A stretch of 64,000 nt of DNA from an uncultured Oscillibacter sp. (GTDB taxonomy: Bacteria; Bacillota; Clostridia; Oscillospirales; Oscillospiraceae), in contig CAJTZL010000001.1 in assembly GCA_910583695.1 (NCBI GenBank), positions 1-64,000 of the forward strand, written 5' to 3'. A model generated the notes under the pieces. It was not told the origin of the DNA and made no database searches. It worked only from the letters and a program-made list of their open reading frames with translations. Positions within the stretch are counted from its first letter, which is position 1. Each line of letters begins with the position of its first letter. The position numbers and the translations under genes are program-made. Shown one piece after another: positions 24,956-33,416 of this stretch.

Positions 24956-26731
24956 TCAGCTTCTTTCCGCCAAAAAATTCGTTATCCAACTCTCCAGGTC
25001 CTCTTCCATTTTGCCAAAATCCATTTCCTCAAAAGGAACACCCTTTTCATGATAATATTTTGCAACTTGGGCCTGCAAAGAAGACCGAAGATTTTCTTCC
25101 GGCGTGCGCAGTCTTTGTTCACGCTTGCAAATCTGCCAATACAAGAACGACTTGTCCATTTGAGACTTCACGGAAGAAATATCTCCAAATTTCTCCGCTA
25201 AATCCTGAAGCACTTCCAGGCAGCTCTGATAGTGCTGCATCCATATATCAATCCAACGGTAAGACTTTACCTTCCCCGGAACTTCCTTGAATAGAAGAGA
25301 AATCAAAGAAAAGGTAGTATTAATTTGATAGTGGAACATCTCATCTAATTCAGAGCCGCAAAGAATATCTCCTAACAATTTCATAGCATCGTAACATTGC
25401 TTTATCCGCCATTCAGGCCAAAGAACCGCATTAACTGGCCAGTCAATTTCCGTAATATCTACCTCAGGCTTGCCATAGCGCCACCCTTCCATTCCGCTAT
25501 TTGAAGTCGGGTATTGATACCCCAACAAAAAGCTGAATACGCAATGCGGATAGTAAAAGAAAAACAAACTCTCTCTATACTCTTCCGCCTTTTCAAAAAT
25601 TCCGGATTCTTTCATGTAGTCGATATTAAAGCAGGTTCCCGAAATATGGCGGGTCCAATCAAACGCCCATTTTACGCCTTGCAGCCCTTTCTCACATACC
25701 TCCAGTTTGCGTATAAGGTACTCTACCACCGGCGAAGCATCAAAAATCGCGTTGAACGTAGTGACACCTTCCGTGCAATGCTCGTTCAAGTATTCAAAAA
25801 CATCGTTCAGCTTTTCCACGGCCACGGAATCTTCATCGCTGAGCATCATGGCAAAATGCCCGCTCGCTCTACTCAAGGCACTGCAATAGCTTTCATGAAA
25901 TCCTCCGTTTTTCTCAAGCTCATAGTATCGCAGTCTGGAATCCCTCATATTTTTTATTTGCTGATAGCCTTCCGTGCAATTGGTAGACCCTGTATTAACC
26001 AAAACAATCTCAATTTCCGCATCATAGCAGGTTGTTAGTGCATACTCCACCGCTTTCAGCGCACGATGCCCTCTATTAAATGACGGAACGCAGACCGATA
26101 GAAACGCATTATTGGATGGAATGCCGCTCCGGACTCTGATGTCATGGATCTCCTTTATCACTGCGTCATACTTCTCCGACTTCCGGGAAAACACTTTCCT
26201 TGGCAAATAAGCGTCATGGTTCTCCAAAAAGTACCGGTGCATATCCGCTGTTGTTGCAAAGATTTTTACATTTGAAGGAAATACCGTAGGAAAGTCCTCC
26301 AGTTTGTAAAACGACGTGAATTTTCGAAGTCCTTCGTTAAGAACAATGTATACATTTCGCCAACTCTTTTGCAAGATGATAGGCACAATCTCCCGGACAT
26401 CCCCGTAATCCGCAATCAGGATGCTTGTGAACGTCTTCCGGGCATCACCATCCGCCTCGTAAGGCTTTACGGCAAATGTTCCGCAAAACCGTCCAGCTTC
26501 CCGATCCAGGACAACATACTCTTGATCCGCAATTGGTATAAAGTCCAAGGTGCACGCCTCATATTCCGCGGCGTTCTCCAAGCGGCAATTCGCTTTATAA
26601 GTTTGCCGGAAAGTCTCCTCATTCGGCTGAATAAAACATCCGTAAAGTGTTTCAAACCTCGTATATTCACCCTTCCCTTCGCTTTGCAGGTTTTCAATTT
26701 GTTTCAAAAGTAAAGCGTCAAGTTCCTTCAT
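24956..26731 (-). CDS. GT2-fold glycosyltransferase with extra N-terminal region
   Basis: 591 residues. The first 200 or so form an unrecognised domain. A GT-A glycosyltransferase domain follows from about residue 208: FLSVCVPSFNRGHRALKAVEYAL, IVLVNTGSTN, SALSRASGHFAMMLSDEDSV, where DED is the metal-binding DxD equivalent. The C-terminal 300 residues are helical and unassigned. It probably transfers one of the island's nucleotide sugars to flagellin or to a growing glycan. Low G+C compared with neighbours. It begins the 24.1-26.7 kb segment, after a spacer with tandem hairpins. Confidence 0.8.
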   Translation of the reverse strand: MKELDALLLKQIENLQSEGKGEYTRFETLYGCFIQPNEETFRQTYKANCRLENAAEYEACTLDFIPIADQEYVVLDREAGRFCGTFAVKPYEADGDARKTFTSILIADYGDVREIVPIILQKSWRNVYIVLNEGLRKFTSFYKLEDFPTVFPSNVKIFATTADMHRYFLENHDAYLPRKVFSRKSEKYDAVIKEIHDIRVRSGIPSNNAFLSVCVPSFNRGHRALKAVEYALTTCYDAEIEIVLVNTGSTNCTEGYQQIKNMRDSRLRYYELEKNGGFHESYCSALSRASGHFAMMLSDEDSVAVEKLNDVFEYLNEHCTEGVTTFNAIFDASPVVEYLIRKLEVCEKGLQGVKWAFDWTRHISGTCFNIDYMKESGIFEKAEEYRESLFFFYYPHCVFSFLLGYQYPTSNSGMEGWRYGKPEVDITEIDWPVNAVLWPEWRIKQCYDAMKLLGDILCGSELDEMFHYQINTTFSLISLLFKEVPGKVKSYRWIDIWMQHYQSCLEVLQDLAEKFGDISSVKSQMDKSFLYWQICKREQRLRTPEENLRSSLQAQVAKYYHEKGVPFEEMDFGKMEEDLESWITNFLAERS

Positions 26732-26875
26732 GCCCTCATCCTTCCTTTTTCATTGCACGGTATGCACGGATTTATCTTCATTGGAAAACCCGGCAGGTTC
26801 AAGTGTCATTCTTGTATCGGGGCTCCCCGATACAAGCGAAGCGGGTTCCCGCTTCGCTCCAAACTTTTTTCATTT
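26732..26875. other. Spacer between pseG and the GT2 gene
   Basis: 144 bases without a gene. It carries two perfect, abutting hairpins (see 26811-26858) and, on the plus strand, a run of six T at 26865-26870. Confidence 0.6.
26811..26858. repeat. Two tandem perfect hairpins
   Basis: CTTGTATCGGGG / CCCCGATACAAG (26811-26822 with 26825-26836) and AGCGAAGCGGG / CCCGCTTCGCT (26835-26845 with 26848-26858). The arms are 12 and 11 bp without mismatch, and the two share bases 26835-26836. The T tract lies on the plus-strand side only, so it is not a classic terminator for the minus-strand genes; it may stabilise mRNA ends, end antisense transcription or mark a recombination joint. Confidence 0.8.
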
Positions 26876-27901
26876 TTATCCGCTTCCGGCAAAATACGCC
26901 GTCAGAGCTTCCGCCAAATGCAGAGCTCCGCTGCCATCCACCAAGCTCTGCATTCGGCAGGATATCTCCTGTCTCCCCATTTGATCTGCCGCCAGCCGTT
27001 CCAGCCCTGAAAAAATCTTTTCCAGGAATTCGATCTCTTCACGGACATCCCCGGCGCAGGGCATCAGGCCCTCCTCCTCAAAGGCCCTCGCACCCTGGAT
27101 TTGGTTATCCGCCAGAATATACGTCACCGTCGGCAGTCCACAGGCGCACAGCTCATAGAGCGTCGTTCCCGCCGCAGAAACCGCCATGTCACATTGCCGC
27201 ATCAGGCCGCACATGTCGGCCACCTGCCGGTGCGGCACAATGTAGGGAACCTTTGCCGCCAATCGACCGATCCGCTTCGAGTCCTGATTCATGGCCCCCA
27301 GAACCATGTGACAGACCGTGCCCGAGGCCGGCGGATGCTCCAGCAGGTATTCCACACACCGCAGAGCAACATGGTACTGGTCCGTTCCTCCGGTGGAAAG
27401 GAGAATCTGTTCCGCCCGTTCCCGCACCCTGCGCGGCGTGAGATTGCGGAACTGCTCTCGAAGCGGGACATACCGGGGGCCCAGGAGATACGCCTTGTCC
27501 GGCGAATATTGAGCCGCACTTCCGTAAAGGTTGTAATTTATAACCAAATCCGCAGGATAATCAAAGGCGTTCAAATCATCCATATACGCCAGAAACGCCT
27601 CCGCCCTGACGGCACGCATGTACTCCGGCGTGACAAAATAGCTGTCCAGGATCACACAGGCGGGCCGTCTTGCTCTCAACAGCGACAAAAGCGCCGGAAG
27701 CTCCGCCTCCATGCGGTCATATGCGGAGCCCAGCACTGCGCATTCATACCCCCGCTCCCGAATCAGCGTCCGCATGCAGGGCTCCGCCGTTACAAAAACG
27801 GAGGGAATGCCCCTCTCCCGAAATGCGTCCGCCAGGGAAAGACAGCGCATAATGTGGCCGGTGCCGATCTGCAGGTTGCCGTCTGCCCGAAAGAGAATCA
27901 T
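26876..27901 (-). CDS. pseG: UDP-2,4-diacetamido-2,4,6-trideoxy-L-altrose hydrolase (PseG)
   Basis: 341 aa from ATG 27901 (AGAGGTG upstream). The GT-B-like enzyme opens with ILFRADGNLQIGTGHIMRCLSLADAF, the PseG signature including the catalytic His of GTGH. It continues with CVILDSYFVTPEYM, ILLSTGGTDQY, CDMAVSAAGTTLYELCACGLPTVTY. It cleaves UDP from the altrose derivative so that PseI can condense the free sugar with phosphoenolpyruvate. It lies next to the formyltransferase and pseI in a pse operon. If the C4 nitrogen is formylated, the natural substrate would be the formamido variant. Confidence 0.93.
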   Translation of the reverse strand: MILFRADGNLQIGTGHIMRCLSLADAFRERGIPSVFVTAEPCMRTLIRERGYECAVLGSAYDRMEAELPALLSLLRARRPACVILDSYFVTPEYMRAVRAEAFLAYMDDLNAFDYPADLVINYNLYGSAAQYSPDKAYLLGPRYVPLREQFRNLTPRRVRERAEQILLSTGGTDQYHVALRCVEYLLEHPPASGTVCHMVLGAMNQDSKRIGRLAAKVPYIVPHRQVADMCGLMRQCDMAVSAAGTTLYELCACGLPTVTYILADNQIQGARAFEEEGLMPCAGDVREEIEFLEKIFSGLERLAADQMGRQEISCRMQSLVDGSGALHLAEALTAYFAGSG

Positions 27902-27911
27902 ACACACCTCT

Positions 27912-28490
27912 TTACTTCCCCAGAGCACGCCGCCGAAATTCCTCCACCGGCATGTCATAGCTGTCGATGATCTTCCGGAAAAACTCTCCATCCCTTATCG
28001 AATGATAGCTGCCGCTTCCCGTGGGATATTTCCTCATCTGCGGCCAGCAGGAATACCATTGAAATGCTTGGCGAAACTGCTCCTGCGCAGCCATATCCAG
28101 CCTGTCATAGCTTGTTTTCAGCGTATCGTCCGGCTGAAGCGGAACCAGCCTTTGCGCAATGATTCCACCTTTATCCAGACCCGCTTCTATGTAATGCAGC
28201 GTCACTCCACGAGGCGTATTTTCCGCAATGCTCCACAAATTCGGGTCGCTTCCCCGATTCCAAGGCAAATAGGCGTTATGCAGATTGACTGCGTTACGGC
28301 GCAGGGCGACGAGCACCTCCTCCGGCAGTATGAACCGATAGGTGTAACTGACCGTCAAGGCAAACCGCTGTGCTCTGCACCAATCTTTCGTCAAAGCATC
28401 CTGCCGCAAGACAGTCTCATGCCCCTCTTTCCTCAGCCACTCGAACAGGGGAAGCGCACACGGATTGTTGTAAAGGCAGAGTATTCTCAT
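27912..28490 (-). CDS. Formyltransferase-family enzyme, candidate N-4 formyltransferase of pseudaminic acid
   Basis: A 192-aa protein of the Fmt/PurN fold. The catalytic triad can be read directly: N69-x-H71 in AVNLHNAYLPWNRGSDP and D106 in LDKGGIIAQ, matching the N-x-H...D of 10-formyl-tetrahydrofolate transferases. No C-terminal tRNA-binding domain is present. It lies between pseG and pseI, where the acetyltransferase gene pseH would be expected, and no PseH-like gene is seen beside the pse genes. It therefore probably formylates the 4-amino group of UDP-4-amino-4,6-dideoxy-L-AltNAc, giving a 7-formamido pseudaminic acid. Such formyl variants are known in other bacteria. Confidence 0.83.
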   Translation of the reverse strand: MRILCLYNNPCALPLFEWLRKEGHETVLRQDALTKDWCRAQRFALTVSYTYRFILPEEVLVALRRNAVNLHNAYLPWNRGSDPNLWSIAENTPRGVTLHYIEAGLDKGGIIAQRLVPLQPDDTLKTSYDRLDMAAQEQFRQAFQWYSCWPQMRKYPTGSGSYHSIRDGEFFRKIIDSYDMPVEEFRRRALGK

Positions 28491-28505
28491 CTGAACCGTC
28501 TCATT

Positions 28506-29537
28506 TCATATCATTTCGGGACTTAGCGGAGTCCCTCTCGGAATGGTCCTTTTGACCGGCTTTCCCAAAAAATCCGAATAGTCTTTGGGTTTTGCTCCAT
28601 AGCCGGGACGGACACAACGGATATTTTCTGCGGTGAGGCACTCTCCTTCTCCGATATCCCTCACCGCAAAAAGCGACCGGCGAAACACCATACTCTCCCG
28701 CTCCCTTCCGCTCAGCTCATAAGAAGGCGGAACCAGCAGTCTTTCGGCCGTGCGGATATCTTCCACCATCCGGGCAAATTCTTCCGGTTCCATGGAGAAC
28801 GCGCTGTCCGGGGTCTTCATCTCCCGGCTGAGGCAGAAATGCTTCTCCACTACGCAGGCCCCCAAACTCACGCCCACGACCGCCGCCAGACTGCCCAGGC
28901 TGTGGTCAGAAAGCCCTGTCGGCACTTGAAATCGCTTCATCATATCCGGGATGTTCCGCAAGCGCATATCCTCAAAATCAGCCGGATATTCGCTGCAACA
29001 CTTCAGCAAAACAATCTGGTCGTTCCCCTGCCTCCGGCAGGCGTCCACAGCGTCCTGGATTTCCTCCACGCTCCCCATGCCGCAGCTGATAATCATAGGC
29101 TTCCCCTTGGACGCTGCATATTCAATCAGGGGAATATCCACCAGCTCAAAGCTGGCGATTTTATACGCCTCACAACCAAGGCCCTCCAGAAAATCCACCG
29201 CTGTCGAATCAAAGGGCGTGGACAGAAAGTCCACTCCGCAATTCTCACACTCCTGCTTGATACGCCCCTGCCACTCCCAGGGCGTCCCCGCCTCCTGGTA
29301 CAGGTCATACAAGGTGCGTCCCGCCCAAAGCCCTTCTTTGATCCGAAAATACTCGTTATCACAGTCGATGGTCAGTGTGTCCGCCGTGTAGGTCTGGATT
29401 TTCACGCAGTCCGCTCCGGCCTCAGCCGCCCGGCGCACAATTTCCAGCCCGTTTTCCAGCTTCTCTCCGTGGTTCGCGCTCATCTCCGCAACGATGTAAA
29501 CCTGCCCTTTTGTAATCTTCTCCATCAGCCTGAACAT
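28506..29537 (-). CDS. pseI: Pseudaminic acid synthase
   Basis: A 343-aa NeuB-family synthase of the Pse type: VYIVAEMSANHGEKLENGLEIV, CVKIQTYTADTLTIDC, LYDLYQEAGTPWEWQ (a PseI hallmark), DFLSTPFDSTAVDFLE, YKIASFELVDIPLIEY, and LSDHSLGSLAAVVGVSLGA. The SAF domain starts near residue 280 (VFRRSLFAVRDIGEGECLTAENI). It condenses the hydrolysed altrose derivative with phosphoenolpyruvate. A second ATG at 29525 (MEKITKG) is also possible; both lack a strong ribosome site close by. Confidence 0.95.
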   Translation of the reverse strand: MFRLMEKITKGQVYIVAEMSANHGEKLENGLEIVRRAAEAGADCVKIQTYTADTLTIDCDNEYFRIKEGLWAGRTLYDLYQEAGTPWEWQGRIKQECENCGVDFLSTPFDSTAVDFLEGLGCEAYKIASFELVDIPLIEYAASKGKPMIISCGMGSVEEIQDAVDACRRQGNDQIVLLKCCSEYPADFEDMRLRNIPDMMKRFQVPTGLSDHSLGSLAAVVGVSLGACVVEKHFCLSREMKTPDSAFSMEPEEFARMVEDIRTAERLLVPPSYELSGRERESMVFRRSLFAVRDIGEGECLTAENIRCVRPGYGAKPKDYSDFLGKPVKRTIPRGTPLSPEMI

Positions 29538-29561
29538 GCCTTTTCCCCCGCTTTCCCGTGA

Positions 29562-30755
29562 CTATCTCCGGCAATGCGCCAGGACTTTTTCCACTGCTTC
29601 GATCACGTCCCGCTGGTCCTGGTCCGTCATCCCGTAATACAGCGGCAGCGTCAGGCAGCTCTCATAGTATGCCTCCGCATTTGGGCAAAGCCCCTTTTGA
29701 TACCCCATCTCTTGGTAATAGGGAAAATAATAGACGGGAATATAATGCACATTGACGCCGATGTTTTCCGCTTGCATTGCATCGTAAAATTCCCTCCGGC
29801 CCCAGCGGAGCCGGTCCAAGTCCAGGCGCAAAATATACAGATGCCGGACGGTATCGGACCCCTTGGTTTCCTTCTGCACTAAAACCCCCGGCAGCTCCCG
29901 GAACGCCTCGTCATATTGGCGCACCAGCGCTTTCCGCCGAGCGGAAAAGAGATCCAGCTTTTTCAGCTGGCTCAGGGCCAGCGCGCTCTGGATGTCCGTC
30001 AGGCGATAATTGTACCCAAGGAGCTGCTGCTCATAGTACCAGTTGGAATTTCCCTGCTCCCGCAGCAGGTCCGGAGCCCGTGTGATTCCATGGCGGGCAA
30101 ACAGCAGGACTCTCCGGGCAAGCTCGGAACGGCCGGCTGTCACCGCGCCGCCCTCTCCCGCCGTAATTGTTTTTACCGGGTGGAAGCTGAAGGTGGTCAG
30201 GTCCGCGATGCTGCCTACCGGCGTACCACGGTAAACCGTTCCAATGGAGTGCGCCGCGTCCTCGATCAGAAGCAGGCCATGACGGCCGCAGATAGCTCGA
30301 AGGGCATCATAATCGCAAGCCTGACCGGTAAAGTCAACTGCGATGACCGCCTTTGTCCTGGGGGTGATCCGCTCTTCCACCGACGCCGGGTCAAGGGTAT
30401 ACGTCTCCGGGTTGATATCCGCAAAGACGGGCCTCCCACCGCAGTACAGCACGGCGTTTGCCGACGCAGCAAAGGTGATCGGCGTTGTAATCACCTCGTC
30501 CCCGGGCCCGATTCCAGCGGCAAGGCAGGCGGTGTGCAGCGCCGCCGTGCCGTTGGAAACCGCGATGCAGTAAGACGCGCCAGTGATTTCGCACAGCTTT
30601 GCCTCCAGCTCTGAAACCTCGGGTCCGCAAGTGAGAAAATCGCTTCTCAGCACCTTCGACACCGCTTGGATGTCCGCTTCGTCTATGTATTGATGTCCGT
30701 AGGATAACCGGGTTTTCCGCACCGGCTCCCCGCCGTGCAGCGCCAAAACTGACAT
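29562..30755 (-). CDS. pseC: UDP-4-amino-4,6-dideoxy-N-acetyl-L-altrosamine transaminase
   Basis: A 397-aa DegT/DnrJ aminotransferase. It has YGHQYIDEADIQAVSKVLRSDFLTCGP, VSNGTAALHTACLAAGI, VITTPITFAASANAVLYCGG and the PLP lysine in FSFHPVKTITAGEGGAV, with HHGITRA-like RHGITRAPDLL typical of PseC. It aminates the C4 keto product of PseB. GGGGAGGAAACACA precedes the start codon, a strong ribosome site. It is the gene before pseI in the pse operon. Confidence 0.94.
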   Translation of the reverse strand: MSVLALHGGEPVRKTRLSYGHQYIDEADIQAVSKVLRSDFLTCGPEVSELEAKLCEITGASYCIAVSNGTAALHTACLAAGIGPGDEVITTPITFAASANAVLYCGGRPVFADINPETYTLDPASVEERITPRTKAVIAVDFTGQACDYDALRAICGRHGLLLIEDAAHSIGTVYRGTPVGSIADLTTFSFHPVKTITAGEGGAVTAGRSELARRVLLFARHGITRAPDLLREQGNSNWYYEQQLLGYNYRLTDIQSALALSQLKKLDLFSARRKALVRQYDEAFRELPGVLVQKETKGSDTVRHLYILRLDLDRLRWGRREFYDAMQAENIGVNVHYIPVYYFPYYQEMGYQKGLCPNAEAYYESCLTLPLYYGMTDQDQRDVIEAVEKVLAHCRR

Positions 30756-30883
30756 TGTGTTTCCTCCCCTTATGTTCTCCTGCCTCCACGGACAACGAAT
30801 AACGCCTCAGGAATCCTGACGGATTTCAAGATTTTCCGGCGCCGCCCAGCAAAAATCTGTGGTATGAAGATGTACTCAGGGAT

Positions 30884-31612
30884 TTAATCCGTGCTTCCAT
30901 AGCAGCTTTTGCTCTTCATAAGTTCGTATTTCAGTTCCGCCAGTTCCCAATCTGTCTCGTTGTCAATATCCTGCACCTCCAGATCTGGCAGGATCATGGG
31001 AACAATGTTCCGGCAGAATATCGTCTCTTCCTGCAGAAGCGTTTCAGTTCGGATAAAGCCAAACTGTCCGCAGTCATGATAGATCGTTTCCAAATCCTGC
31101 GACCGGGCAAAGGTGTTCTCCGGCCATTTCATCCGCACCCGATTTTCCTGAACCAGTAAGCCTCTTAACGGCGGATAGGAAAACTCCACAACCGGAATCA
31201 GTCCATCCGCGCCGCTTTCTTCCAGGAGCTGGCAGGCACGTTTCAGCTTTTCCGCCGTGACAAACGGAGCCGTTGGATAAATGTAGCAAAGGGTCGAAAA
31301 CCAAAGCCCCTGCTTCCGGTAGCTTTCCAGCACCTCAAGCAAAACATCCGTTATCGTGGCATAGTCACCGGATGCGGCCGCACTGCGAAAAAACGGAACA
31401 GATGCGCCAAGCTCTTCGGCAAGCTCTGCAATCTCCGTATCATCCGTGGAAACCATCACCCTGTCAAACAGGCCGCTGCCAGCGGCGGCCTCAATGGAAT
31501 AGGCAATCACGGGCTTTCCACAAAATTCCTTGATATTTTTTCTGGGAATCCGTTTGCTCCCGCCCCGTGCGGGAATCACGGCAAGCCTCAAACCTTTTTT
31601 GTATAAAACCAT
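30884..31612 (-). CDS. pseF: Pseudaminic acid cytidylyltransferase
   Basis: A 242-aa CMP-nonulosonate synthetase: LAVIPARGGSKRIPRKNIKEFCGKPVIAYSI, VMVSTDDTEIAELAEELGASVPFFRS, YIYPTAPFVTAEKLKRA, and IDNETDWELAELKYEL at the end. The A-E-x-GA-x-VPFFR segment and the D-N-E-x-DW ending are those of PseF. It activates pseudaminic acid with CTP. It is the only CMP-sugar synthetase in the window, so it may also have to serve the legionaminic acid branch. The start lies within a remnant frame (31588-31742). Confidence 0.93.
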   Translation of the reverse strand: MVLYKKGLRLAVIPARGGSKRIPRKNIKEFCGKPVIAYSIEAAAGSGLFDRVMVSTDDTEIAELAEELGASVPFFRSAAASGDYATITDVLLEVLESYRKQGLWFSTLCYIYPTAPFVTAEKLKRACQLLEESGADGLIPVVEFSYPPLRGLLVQENRVRMKWPENTFARSQDLETIYHDCGQFGFIRTETLLQEETIFCRNIVPMILPDLEVQDIDNETDWELAELKYELMKSKSCYGSTD

Positions 31613-31742
31613 GTAAGATCATCTCCAGGAAAGACCCGGTCTCCGTGGTACACAAAACCGTAATCCAGCAGCTCCAAGTCCGGATATTTTTCCAGTAGGC
31701 TGCCGACTGGCTCAGCACACCCTTTTTTATATTCTTCGACTT
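31588..31742 (-). pseudogene. Possible C-terminal remnant of a lost gene between pseB and pseF
   Basis: Between the pseB stop and the pseF start a protein-like frame reads ALKVEEYKKGCAEPV, SLLEKYPDLELLDYGF and FPGDDLTWFYTKKV before a stop inside pseF. It has no own start codon with a ribosome site and is out of frame with pseB. The ending looks like the last 50 residues of a longer enzyme, perhaps a methyltransferase, but I cannot name the family. Confidence 0.35.
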
Positions 31743-32744
31743 TTAATGCAGCTTCTTTTCCGCCAGCAGACACCGCAAATCCTCCACAGACAGCCACTGG
31801 CTGTTGGTCCCGGAGGAATACTCAAATCCCCGCTTTGCCAGTTTCCCTCCGGGCACCGCCTTTTCCGGGGCCCACCAGGACATATGCGGATAAATGATAA
31901 AGTGTTTTTCATACTCATATGTGTACAGAGAATCCTCTTTGGTGATCATTACCTCATGGAGCTTTTCCCCTTCTCGGATTCCCACCTCTTTCAAGGTGCA
32001 ATTTGGAAGAATCGCCTTGGCAAGATCGGTGATTTTGAAAGAGGGAATCTTGGCGATGAAAGTCTCGCCGCCCCTGGATTCCGCCAATGCCTTGATGACC
32101 AATTCCACGCCCTGCTCCAGGCTGATCCAGAAGCGGGTCATCTCAAAATCCGTGATAGGGAGCTCCGTCTCCCCTGCTTCCGCCAGTCCCCGGAAAAATG
32201 GGATCACGGACCCGCGGCTCCCAGCCACGTTTCCGTACCGGACAATGGAAAACCGGGTGTCCTTCCGTCCGGAATAAGCATTGGCGGCGATGAACAGCTT
32301 GTCCGACACCAACTTTGTCCCGCCATATAAATTGATGGGATTTACCGCCTTGTCCGTGGACAGCGCCACCACCCGTTTGACGCCCATATCCAGCGCCGCC
32401 TCAATGACGTTCATTGCCCCATGAATGTTGGTTTTGATCGCTTCGTTGGGGTTGTATTCGCAGGCGGGGACTTGCTTCATCGCGGCGGCGTGGATGACAT
32501 AGTCCACGCCGTCCAAGGCCCGGCGTAGGCGGGCCTCGTCTCGTACGTCACCAATAAAATAGCGCATCACTGCATCATGCTTCATCAGCCGGTTGCGCAT
32601 ATTAAACTGCTTGAACTCATCTCTGGAATAGATGATGAGCTTTTTCGGACGATAGCGTCCCAGAACATAATCGGCAAAGCGGTTCCCAAATGACCCTGTA
32701 CCGCCGGTGATTAAGACTGTTTTTCCATTCAGCAAACGAATCAA
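31743..32744 (-). CDS. pseB: UDP-N-acetylglucosamine 4,6-dehydratase (inverting)
   Basis: A 333-aa SDR that starts pseudaminic acid synthesis by dehydrating and C5-inverting UDP-GlcNAc. Seen are VLITGGTGSFGNRFADYVLGRY, IYSRDEFKQFNMR, the catalytic LSTDKAVNPINLYGGTKLVSDKLF (inverting type: S-T-D-K, Y-x-x-x-K), VRYGNVAGSRGSVIPFF, and TDFEMTRFWISLEQGVELV. The STDKA motif separates PseB from the retaining enzymes. It is the first gene of the pse segment (pseB, remnant, F, C, I, formyltransferase, G). Confidence 0.96.
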   Translation of the reverse strand: MIRLLNGKTVLITGGTGSFGNRFADYVLGRYRPKKLIIYSRDEFKQFNMRNRLMKHDAVMRYFIGDVRDEARLRRALDGVDYVIHAAAMKQVPACEYNPNEAIKTNIHGAMNVIEAALDMGVKRVVALSTDKAVNPINLYGGTKLVSDKLFIAANAYSGRKDTRFSIVRYGNVAGSRGSVIPFFRGLAEAGETELPITDFEMTRFWISLEQGVELVIKALAESRGGETFIAKIPSFKITDLAKAILPNCTLKEVGIREGEKLHEVMITKEDSLYTYEYEKHFIIYPHMSWWAPEKAVPGGKLAKRGFEYSSGTNSQWLSVEDLRCLLAEKKLH

Positions 32745-32830
32745 CCCTCTCTCAGCTTATGAAATTCTGGATCATGCCGGACAGGGGCCTCTTTCCGCGC
32801 ATACCATCTAACAAGGTCCGCCCTCCAGGC

Positions 32831-33393
32831 TCATTCGGCCCACCGCCTGATGCATTCCGCGCAACACGGCAAATATTGCTTGCTCTGTACGGATTTCAGC
32901 AACGTCTCATGAAAATCGCTTGTCCAGAAGTGTTGTATGGAGCAGTCTTGAACGTAAAACCGCTGTCCGGCATTATGGTAGCAGCTGTTACAGCACGGCA
33001 AAAGTTCTCCGTCATACTTAATGCTGAGCAGACGGTACAAATCTTTGCATACAAAATTTTCATTTATTTCTGATTTAAGTCCCTTACTGGAAAAATCTAC
33101 AAAAGTCTGCACATCGACAATGTCCGCTTCCCCTTTCCACTTTTCTTTAAATAATTCCAGCTCGTCATGGTTTTCCTTCATGTCTACAAAAGAAACACGC
33201 AGAAAAGGAAGTCTGGAATTCCTTTTCTCTCGAATCTCCAAAAATTCTGAAATATTTTTTTCTACAAGCTCCAGCCTGCCTCCGCGAATTTTCGCAAAAC
33301 TTCAACTATATGAGGGCGGAGTAACGCTTCTGAGTATGTCCCCAGCCAAATGGACTCCACTTGCAGTTCTTTACTTCCCTGCAACCTGCCCAT
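32831..33393 (-). pseudogene. Degenerate radical SAM/SPASM gene
   Basis: The frame 33301-32831 reads FAKIRGGRLELVEKN, SRLPFLRVSFVDMKENHDELE and ends in a SPASM cluster region (CCNSCYH, CCAECIRRW). This is the C-terminal half of a radical SAM protein. The CxxxCxxC half is absent. In another frame, 33393-33262 encodes GTYSEALLRPHIVEVL, reminiscent of the GEPLLxPxIxEIL strand of the missing half, and ends in TAG. The two frames overlap in the same DNA near 33262-33301, so the gene seems to have suffered a deletion with frame change. It is not expected to be functional. Confidence 0.7.
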
Positions 33394-33416
33394 TTCTAAA
33401 CTCTGCCGGCAAGGCC

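Noticed and set aside
26811..26858. Ends of an insertion sequence
   Set aside because: No transposase frame and no target-site duplication are seen around the hairpins. No insertion sequence, integrase or CRISPR array was found anywhere in the window.
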